From: Solen grandis
Taxonomy: Eukaryota > Mollusca > Bivalvia > Adapedonta > Solenidae
Length of the DNA: 64,000 nt
NCBI GenBank assembly: GCA_021229015.1
Contig: CM037795.1
Coordinates: 19,177,166-19,241,165 of the forward strand
Direction of reading: 5' to 3'
Below the pieces are notes generated by a model. The model worked only from the letters and a program-made list of their open reading frames with translations, ran no database searches and was not told the DNA's origin. Both the position numbers and the translations under genes were made by a program. This document shows positions 55,161-64,000 of the stretch, piece by piece. Numbering within the stretch: the stretch's first letter is position 1; every line of letters begins with the position of its first letter.

Positions 55161-57023
55161 AAAAGACCATGTTCACTCCAAGTTTAACATGGAGGCGCAA
55201 CTTGTTGAGTTCATATACTATACTATTAAAAGGTTATGAGATTTCAAGCCGTCCTTGACGAGTAATACTATAGTAATGGCCACTTCAATATCGATCAAAA
55301 ATTGGCGAAAGCAATTTCACTAAATAAGCGATATATGGTGACTACCAAACTTTGTGGCGATCATATCATGTATCAAATAAAAAAATGGCGGTGTAGGAGG
55401 TCAAAGACCGGAAGAAATAGGACAAAATTCCATAAATATATGTACACTATTATCAGAGTGTTATTTGATCAAAGGCTTTTCCAAATAAGGATATAAAGAA
55501 AGATGATAAGTTTAGGTCAAAGACCGGAAGAGACAACACTAAATCTGACTAATGAAACCACGTAATTTATTTTCCTCGTATCACTTATGACGTGAAATAC
55601 CCCAGATTAGGGGGAAATTATTAATCACAAGGCCATTTTCCTATCGCACGCACCCACCTTGACCTCATACGGAAGTGACAACAAGAAAATACGTAGCCAG
55701 TGAAACTGGCAATGTTAATTACTACTCTAATACAAGGCAAATAAACATCATATTAAGTCAACATCGAAATTCACTCCCTTCGTGAGTGTTAATAAATTTT
55801 GTAATATATGTCATCAGAGAGAAAACGAATTGATCCACGCGGACAAGCTGCATTAAGAAAGATATTTATTTTAGTTGAGGCTTACCTAGCCACGGATTTC
55901 CCTTTTACATCTCGGACATGAGGAATGCGCACCCATTGAGGTGATAGAAAGGCTTGATTTGGGCGGATATATATAAAAAACCTACGCATTTCTTTTTCAT
56001 TATCCTCGGCTTCAATGGCGGTTTATTTAAAATGTGTTAATCGTCTTCTATCAGGTGGGCTAAACGCCCACACTACGACAAAGTTTTTGTCTTTAGTTGC
56101 CATGGAGACAAATTTGCTTACTTAAATCTTTTTACTCTATTCTCTTAAGTTTCTACTGTGAAACATTTAATGTATTCAGCTAACTATTATTTTTTAATGA
56201 TGCTGATATTTGTATTTTTTAAAAAATATTTCACAATGAAATTTATGTATTTATGTTTATTCTCTTGTGTAACAATATCATGCACGTGATTAAAGCATTG
56301 AATTTATTCATTATATACATATCTTGAAATATACTCAGCTGCAAAATAAAATGTGAAGTCGGGGTTTGGATTTTTAAATACATCGTTAAACATAAACATG
56401 ATGGCATTATATGATCAACACTATATTCCCCCCTTCTTTTTTTTTGTTCAAAAGAACGGATATCTTAGCGGATAATTTAGCCCAAACATAATACATTTCT
56501 TAAAGAAATGCTACATTTAAACGAACGTAAACCCGAATGTACGCTTTCTTTGGCGACTAAGTATACATCTTGTCATTTGTCATTTCAACGTAAAAATATC
56601 ATTGCCATAGCTGTAGAAAATATTCACTCTAAACATTTTTTGCCATTTTCACTGTATTCGGGAAGAAATAAAAAAAGTGTATAAATTACATGCGTGTATG
56701 AAGTAGCATAAAGAGATAAATGTTTTACAGAAACATTGTAACAAGAAATATCTTTAAAATATACTCGGCGTAGCAAAATAATTGTCAATTGTAACATGTA
56801 AAACATAATAAAATTATTAAAAAGGTGGAAACGTTAGCAAAAAGTTTATAATTACCAAGATTATGTGAGGTATTGTGAAGACTATATTACAAAAAGGATT
56901 TAATTTACAAACTAAAAAAATATTAATCTTCTAACTTCCATAAAATATATGATCTTGCTATGTTTTTGTTTATTTTTTTATTTTATTTTTTTAATTTTTT
57001 TTTTTTTATAAGTAAAGACAATT
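55161..57023. other. Intron 7 sequence, nothing recognised
   Basis: AT-rich. GGTCAAAGACCGGAAGA occurs twice (55399, 55515). No exon candidates fit the FN3 gene's phase with family support. Confidence 0.55.
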
Positions 57024-57283
57024 CATTTGTAACCAGGTAAAGTCGCTGGCTTTAACACTCACTCAGCCCCTCACCGCGTGGGTTCGAATCCCGACAGGGT
57101 TATTCGGATTTTTCATGTGAATAAGCCTTCCAGCTGGCTTGCGGTAGGTCGGTGGTTCTAACCGGGTACCTCTGTGTACTCGGGGTCTTCCTCCACCTGT
57201 AATTAGCTGGACGTCGCTATATGACTGAAATACTGTCGAAGCGACGGTAAACTCTAATAGTCAAGTCAAGTCATATGTAACCA
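57024..57283 (+). mobile_element. SINE family A with near-perfect target duplication
   Basis: Flanked by CATTTGTAACCA (57024-57035) and CATATGTAACCA (57272-57283), one mismatch. It starts within the head (GGTAAAGTCGCTGGCTTTAA) and continues through the B box GGGTTCGAATCCCGACAGGG to the full tail. The first 25-30 bases of the tRNA head are missing. Confidence 0.92.
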
Positions 57284-57867
57284 AGAGAAACCGAAAGATC
57301 ATATATCGCGAATATCCGATTATTGTTTCCAGATCCGCACAATAAGGTGCACAACTTCTCCGCTGTAGTTACCTCCCCCGAAGATCGAGTCCACTTTTAC
57401 AAATAAAAGGGAATTGTGGTCCTTAAACAGACATACGCCTGGTTCTTATTTAGTTGTTTTAAATCAGATGCCAATGCAGCAGTCCTCAATTGATATGGAA
57501 GTGTCAAATTTTCATTACTGTGTTACCTTTAATGTTTAAACTGAAAAAGAAAACTGTTATATCAAGAAGAAAGATATATACAACCTGAAACTCCCAGTTT
57601 AAATTGGAATATCCAAAATATTAATTATACAAACCAATGATAGCATTGCACTTACACGGGCTTACTTGGTACACCAACATTTAAGTGGTTGAAAAATTTT
57701 AAAAGTTTGGAAGTATTGAAAAATTTAAAAAAAATATAATGTGTTTAAAAATACATATATAAAAAAAATTAAAATTGGAAAAAAAATAAAAATAAAATCA
57801 ATTTTATTAGCTGAAAGTGAAATATTGAGTCTTAAAACATAGTTAAGCAGAAATCTGATCAAAACTT

Positions 57868-57902
<35 letters not shown>

Positions 57903-59546
57903 GAAATAGAGCGCCAAGTTATTCCAGGCCAAAGATTGGAATTAACTTATTTCCATAAATTATTTATAGTATATTCAGATCCTTATTACAATTAAATTGT
58001 GACTTTTTTCTGGAAAGAAATTAAAGGAAATGCCAAACATCGCGTAATAAATGTTGCCATTTGTTAAGACCTTTCACCGTCAAACCTTTTGATAAAATTT
58101 TGTAAAACATGAAAAAATTACAACGCTGCTCACCAGAGTCGGATCTCGTTATAAAATACTACATTGTGATATATCAGGATATTTCTTCAGCTTATGATAT
58201 AATATACCTAGATATAATTGAAACCAAAAATAAAACTATGGCAACATGAGTACTAAGTTTCAAAAGAATAAATTTAGCTTGAGGCCGTATCTCTGAACAG
58301 AAACTATTTTTAATTTTAGTTCAAGTTTTGGAACGTCCTGTGGTACCTGTAATAAAGTTTAAGAGAAAAACTAGGGAAGAAAGCTTAAAGTTTGTAAAAA
58401 AAAAAAGACATTCTAATAATTAAGGGCTTCAAGACTTTTTGCTGTGTTTGCACCATGGAGAACTCTATTTCGCTGTATGTCTAAAAAGTAAACAGCGTTA
58501 ATGAGCATGAATGAGTAAGATATTTTAAAGAAGCATCAAGTTTTGGCCTACCATTCAATTAGGCCTGACAGGTTTCGTTTTGATGTCTCCGGCATAAAGT
58601 GATTTTATACATTGTTTGGACCTTAAATTCGTCTCCGTTGTGCAGAGCGAAGGGTCGCATTCCAAACATTTCCATTAAACAAATGTGCAATTGACGACCG
58701 CTATTTGGTCATTTATAGCTCCAGGTTCTTCTCAAATAAACAGGAAAAATGCAATAGATGAGGGCTTTTATCAGACGAGTAGGGGGAACGAGGTATGTAG
58801 GGGCCAATTACCTGCGAACACATTGACAGGTATATCCGAAAAGTAAAGCAAGTAAGCAAAGAAAAAAATGTTTTTGGATTTTTTTTTAAAGTCCAAAGGT
58901 TATGAAGTACATGTAATCGACTTTCTTTGAAATATATTTTTTCATATTGATTAAGTCATTCCTGCATTTTTTCTTTTCATAAAAAGAAATAAATAACATT
59001 TATAAGCTTTTAATGTCCACCGGGTCTAAAACACTCACTTTTTTTTTAATTTGATAACAGGTATTTTTGTAAAAGGATTGATAAAGAACGACATTATTAT
59101 CCATACATAATTAATGCATTTTCGTGGGCATAGAAAATTCAAAAATACAAAATTTGTATTTAGAGTAAAGGTTTCTGCGCGCACGATACAAAAATGCTAA
59201 TTCTTCATTGCATAAAACATAGCGCTTTTAAAGATTCACTAATAACACAACTAATCAGTGATTTTCATAATTTAGGGATTTCGTGACGCTTCGACATAAC
59301 GCATGCATGTACACTCGCAGTTTCGAAGTTTTCAGTTTGGTCCCAATGTCTTCTGATTAACGAGGATCTACTGTACATAAAAATCAATTCATTCAATCGT
59401 GAAATAAACTCTGATTCATTAAGGATTTACGTGTTCTGAGTACCTGTCAGAGATGACATCATCTTATTTAATCACTGTTGTTCATTTACAGGTTAATGTC
59501 AAAAGTGAGTCGCACCAAATTCTTACTTTGTCCATTGTCTTTCCAG
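57284..59546. other. 3' part of intron 7, nothing recognised
   Basis: AT-rich, with a T24-type homopolymer at about 57871-57898. The acceptor of the giant exon (TCTTTCCAG) ends it. Confidence 0.6.
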
Positions 59547-62500
59547 CAACGAACAGCAAGAACCTGATTATGACGACGAAGATGATGACGATGATTATTA
59601 TGAGGACGAAAAACAAAAGGAAGAAGAATACGAAGAAGAAGAGGAGGAAGAAGAAGAAGACGACGACGACGACGATGATGATGATGATGAAAACCCTCCG
59701 AAAAAAGCTAAAAAGAAGTTACCGATGCTAGCTTTAATCAAAGAAAAGAAAGATAAGGTGAATGAAACTGAGTCTGAAGATACAGGGTCAGAGACAGATT
59801 ATGGGACCGATGAAGAACCGTCAGGTGAAAAGAAGACAACAGTTCCTAAAAAGGTTCCTTTCGGTATTCCTACAAAAGCCACACAAAAGGAGAAAGAGTC
59901 TAACCCCCTAAAGACACCAAAACCCAAAGAGCCGGAAACAAAAAATAAACAAAATAGTTCCAAAGTCATACCAAAGGCAGACAAAAAGACTGAAGCTACT
60001 GATAAAAATGCGAAAAATACAACAACGGACGATAAAAAGAATGACGGTGGTTCAAAAGTGGCTAACAAGAAAATAGTGGCAAAACGAAAATCTAGTGAAA
60101 GTGAGGAAAGCTTTTACGAGGAATGGAATCCTGATGCTGAAGAAAATCCAGACACAAATGTAACAAAGATTAATAACAAGAGAGAAATCAACAGTTCTAA
60201 AATAGACAGTTTGAAAAACGGTAAAGGCACCCAAAATAATAAAACGATAAGTCGAAGAGACAAAAACAAAAATGGTGGTAAATCTGGAAAGAAAAATAGC
60301 AAGAGTAATAAATATGATAGTCAAAAAGGAGGAAACAAAAACGAAAGTTATGAAGATGGCGAAAATGAAAGTGATGATGATGATGATGATGATGACGACG
60401 AAGATGATGATTATGATAATACAGATGAATCTGAATATTCAGATGATTATTCAACTAAAGATGATTATGATAATAAAAGCCCTGATGAGAAAGGAACAAA
60501 ATCGAATAAAATGCCTGCTGTAAGCAAGGGTAATGATTCCGGAAGAGGATCAGCCTCATCAGATTGGAGCGATTGGGGAACAGGAAAGAAACTATCTTCA
60601 GATGAAAAGAAAGACGGGAAGGAAAAGAAGCCAGGGTTTTTCGGTAGCCTCTTTGGGACCACAAAAGCTTCAGACAAAAGCAAATCGAAAGATAACGGCA
60701 AAACAGTTCAGGATAAGAAAAATACGGCACCCAAGAGTAACAAAGGCAGCACTTCTGCAGATGAGAACAGTGACTGGGGCGACAATAACAATGAAAGTAA
60801 TGATACAAAACAGGTAATTGTTGCACCTCTTGGTCAAACCAAGAGCAATTTTAGACCATCCGACGTAAATAAGACAAGTAAAAGCACGGAAGCTAGTTAC
60901 ATTCCCTATATAAAAATGTCTGCTGGAAATCAGCAAACGTATTGTGTGTCTGATAAAGAAGAGTACGTTCTCAACCCACCTGTTCTCCTAGATAGCAATG
61001 CATCTTACAAAGGCAGATCCTCAAAGTACAATCCAACCGCAAATGAAGCTAGTAATTTCAGAAATGCACCATACAATGCAACAAACAGTGCAGTAACTGC
61101 AGGTCATTTGCCCTATAGTGCTGCACCGGACAATCAGACCAATCACGGTTATGGTAAACATGCTGGTGACCAATCAGGTTTTGGTAAAAATATGCAAAAT
61201 ACGCAGTTTCAAAATCAACCTTCATCTTTGCGAAATAACTACAGCAGTAACAATGATCCGAGTATGACAACCACTAATGGTAATACTTACGCAGCCAATA
61301 AAAATGGGAATGGATTGCCGAATGGTATAGATTCTAACAAGGGAACTGGTGTTTCGGGAAATACACTTGGCTCGAGTGGGCAAAACCGGGGTTACATATC
61401 AAACAGACCTATAGGAGGTGAAACAGGCTACTCTGCCACTGGGAGTTATGCAGGGAACACTTCCCTAGGAGATGCCGAAAGAAATGTTGGCCCTCGTAAT
61501 AACATAAATAGTGATGTAGGTAACTCTTCCACAAAGAGAAACTTGAACACTCAAAATACTGGTAATTACGGGAAAACAAATGATCTTAATTATGGTAACA
61601 CTATGTATAATACGAGCAACCCTGGAATACATTCTAGTGCTGTTAATGGAGCACATTATAATACTGCAAATAGAACGCATCCTAGCGTAAGTAACGGAGG
61701 ATATCGTAGAGAAAGTAATGGAGAACATCCAAGTAATGGGAATGGAACACATCCTAATGTTGGAAATGGAATACACACTAATGCAAGTAACGGAGTGCAT
61801 CCTAGCGCTGGGAATGGAATACATCCTAATACAAATAATGGAGTATATTCTACAGCTGGCAATGGAGCACGTCCTAGTATTGGAGAAGGAATACATCCTA
61901 ATGCAAGTAACGGAGTACATCCAAGAGCTGGGATTGGGCTTTATCCTAGTGCAAATAATGGGGAACCTCTTAACGCTGGAAATAAAACACATCCTAGTGA
62001 TAGAAATGGAGGTCATCCTAGTGCTGGGAATGAAGCATACTCTACTCCCAGAGATGGAACACATCCCAACGGTGCACATCCAAGTGCTGGGAATGGGGTA
62101 CATCCAAGTGCTAGGAATGGAGCAATTCCTAGTGCTGGCAATGGAATATATACTGGTGCTGATAATGGAGCACATCCTAATGCTGGGAATGGAGTACACC
62201 CTGGTACTGGTAATGGAAATGCGAAAGGAAATTCTTTTAAAGGCAACAATAATGTTCATTTTGCCAGCAATTACAATGGAGCGGGAGGTCCTTCTGCAGC
62301 TAACAGTAATGTATCTGGGGGTTCACTTGCTGATGAAAATAAAATCTCAAGAGGTCTTAATGCTGGTAATAGTAACATTCCAGGTAGACCATATGCAGGC
62401 AATACTAATACACCGGGAGGTCCAACTGCAAGCAACAGCAATGCACCTAGAGGTGGTTTTGACGGAGGCACTAATGCCGTGGTAGCAACAGTAATGCACA

Positions 62501-63650
62501 GGATGATCCTTTTGCAGGAAACGGTAATAACCCAAATGGTCCTTTCGGAGGAAATAGAAATGCACTGGGGAGTCAATACAATTCAAATGGTTCACAGAAT
62601 CCTGGTGCATTAAATTCTGCACAGAATGTGGGTGGATATAATGCAGGTGGACAGAATTATTCACAACATCCTAACGCCCAAGGTTTTCCAAATGCAAGTA
62701 ATTCGAAATTTTCCAATCGTTCTGGGCAGTCAAATGTGAACAATTCAACAAATTCAACTGGTATTAACAGGGCGAATAACTCTTACATGGGAGAAAATGC
62801 AGGAACTAGGCAAAATGCTCCTAACAATACAATTCCAGGGAAAACAAATCATTCGCAGGTTCCAAACGAACAAAACTCGTTCGGTAACAAACCAAGAAAA
62901 CTTGTCAGTTTTAGAAGTAACGATCCCTTAACTTCCAAGTTTGACAATAACGGGGATATGATAAATCCTGGAAACACCTCTAGTAAAATAGGCAAAAATG
63001 GATCTCAAACTGGAAGTGGTGACGCTCCATTAGATAATGATAGTATTAAATTAGATTCTGAAATAGTGCTTGATGATCATCCACATGAAGGGAAAAACAA
63101 AACACTTAATCAGTACAATGTGGGAAGACAGACACCAGCATGGGGTAAGAAACCAAATAGTGGTAACAGCACACACACTTCTAGGACCCAAACACCAGTG
63201 AAGACAATAGCTCAGCAACCTCCCCGCCAGGCACTAATAGAACCAGAACCCGTTTTTGAGTCTGACAAAATCAGCAAAAAGTTCCCCTTCTTAAACACTG
63301 ACAAGAAACCTGGTGCAGGTAAGGGTGTGGGGAATGATTTAAATAAAGATAAAAACAATCCTAACCAAACTGGACAATATGGTGATGACTCAGCCACAAA
63401 AAGGAAGAAACCAGGTGACTTCTTCGTACAAATGGGTGGAAGAGAGTTGTTCGCTGATTTACCACAGAAAGATTTACCTCCTCCACCGGACACTTTCGCG
63501 AGGGACGCGGAAGTTGCCGGGCTTCATCCGGATGTAAAGGCCATGTACGGCTTTGGTGTCGGAAAATGGCGAACTACAGCGGCTACGTGGTTAAACAAAT
63601 GGAAGAAGAAGAAACGGCCAGTTAAGACCGCAAAGTCTACGTGGGAGTAA
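59547..63650 (+). CDS. FN3 transmembrane protein, giant terminal exon (cytoplasmic tail)
   Basis: Acceptor CATTGTCTTTCCAG at 59546. One base completes Phe with the TT left by exon 7, then NEQQEPDYDDEDDDDDYYED opens a frame of 977 codons. Parts in order: an acidic run with basic KKAKKKLP; Lys/Ser/Thr/Asn-rich sequence; a second acidic run (about 60367-60480); SDWSDWG and SDWGDN motifs around KKPGFFGSLFG (60555-60790); Asn/Ser/Gly/Tyr-rich sequence; some 25 octapeptides of type NGxHPSAG (61618-62220); a GGP-repeat segment; then, after a one-base frame change near 62479, Asn-rich sequence and a more complex C-terminus ending AAT-WLNKWKKKKRPVKTAKSTWE at 63647. The stop is TAA at 63648-63650. It would sit in the cytoplasm next to the membrane. 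It is largely disordered by composition. I recognise no homologue. Confidence 0.8.
61618..62220 (+). repeat. Coding 24-bp minisatellite (octapeptide NGxHPSAG)
   Basis: About 25 imperfect 24-bp units (such as AATGGAGTACATCCTAGTGC, TGGG) code N-G-[VIAGT]-[HY]-P-[SN]-[AVT]-[GSN]. One unit is shortened to five residues (DGTHP). His occupies position 4 in most units, giving a His-rich array. Indels are in whole codons, so the frame is kept, which argues for selection on the protein. The long minus-strand frame opposite is a shadow. Confidence 0.92.
62476..62484 (+). other. Apparent one-base frameshift in the giant exon
   Basis: Up to GCC (62476-62478) the frame gives Asn/Gly-rich sequence in keeping with the tail. 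Past GTG the same frame gives an atypical Val/Met/Ile-rich stretch and a stop at 62611. The frame starting GGT at 62481 instead continues in the same style (GSNSNAQDDPFAGNGNNPNG) for 389 codons to 63647. One base is missing between 62478 and 62481, most simply a G next to CCGTGG. Sequence error and a true frame-breaking allele are both possible. Confidence 0.8.
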
Positions 63651-64000
63651 TGAAAACTGAACTCGGTGTTATGACAATTTACTGGCTGATTGAACTATTG
63701 AAAATTCAGTAAATTATTGTACAATATGACATTCCCTAAACATGCTATCATATACCTATACAATGCACACGCACTTTTGTTTGTAAGGTATGCATGCTAA
63801 TTTTAAACATAAAAGAAAGATGTAAATATAAACCGCCTGTGGATTGCTTCACAACATTTTTCTTCTGAAATGGCTTCATAGAAACATTTCTTGGGATTGA
63901 AAACTATTCAACAGTCACCCCCTGTTATTTTTTTTACTTATTTCTTTCTTTCCGTTTTGGAGGGAAAGTTTTGTAACTTATCCTCCAATACCTCAGTAGT
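63651..64000 (+). other. 3' UTR or downstream flank of the FN3 gene
   Basis: AT-rich with no canonical AATAAA within 200 bases of the stop; variants such as ATATAAA (about 63826) could serve. No new gene begins before the window ends. Confidence 0.5.

Noticed and set aside
59453..59731. 92-codon frame upstream of and overlapping the giant exon start
   Set aside because: It reads the acidic run in the wrong frame (Met/Lys/Thr-rich) and covers the intron's polypyrimidine acceptor; the phase-matched frame is preferred.
61465..62259. 264-codon minus-strand frame opposite the giant exon
   Set aside because: Shadow of the 24-bp coding repeat; the plus frame has the splice acceptor, matching phase and continuous style.

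Overview
The window is nuclear genomic DNA of an animal, most likely a bivalve mollusc. It has AT-rich intergenic DNA, spliced genes with GT-AG introns, many tRNA-derived SINEs with a shared 3' core, MITEs, mini- and microsatellites, and one 100-N assembly gap (27328-27427). The molluscan call is inference. It rests on the SINE tail ending in a GGTAAAC / GTTAAACCC motif, the AGCTCACC...GGTGAGCT hairpin repeat, and a P2X7-type cysteine domain remnant, all of which I associate with bivalve genomes. No bacterial-style gene organisation is present, and most open frames over 60 codons are chance or repeat-derived.

Layout. 1-14.3 kb: a 46-bp satellite at the left edge, AT-rich DNA, and two minus-strand first exons of fatty-acid-binding-protein (FABP) type (3702-3789 and 14031-14130), each with its own TATA box. 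Between them are tRNA-derived elements and a 47-bp minisatellite (about 5.61-7.02 kb) that appears to be an expanded internal piece of a SINE. 14.3-25.6 kb: mostly non-coding, with a foldback element (17.07-17.92 kb), a frameshifted P2X7-intracellular-domain remnant (18.25-18.57 kb), and a compact promoter-like cluster (18.70-18.75 kb). 25.6-27.8 kb: the 3' end of a minus-strand EF-hand gene, with the calcium loop split between two exons and the upstream part lost in the N gap.

28.7-41.9 kb: the 3' part of a plus-strand gene for a concanavalin A-like/LamG domain (five exons seen). Its third intron holds about 1.5 kb of 155-bp repeats, each with a perfect RFX X-box palindrome, inside a composite element with Helitron-like end features. 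44.7-63.65 kb: a complete plus-strand gene for a single-pass membrane protein with a signal peptide, two fibronectin type III domains, an 18-nt microexon, a transmembrane segment with a juxtamembrane cysteine cluster, and then one 4.1-kb exon coding a tail of about 1,370 residues. The tail has acidic and Lys-rich runs, Asn/Gly-rich sequence, about 25 octapeptide repeats and a distinctive C-terminal block. An alternative terminal exon near 52.0 kb would give a form without the tail. The tail exon contains one apparent frameshift near 62479.

The LamG gene and the FN3 membrane gene lie head to tail about 2.8 kb apart and could encode proteins of the same extracellular setting, but nothing in the sequence proves they work together. 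The best candidate for something undescribed is the FN3/transmembrane protein with the giant repetitive intracellular tail and its apparent terminal-exon switch.
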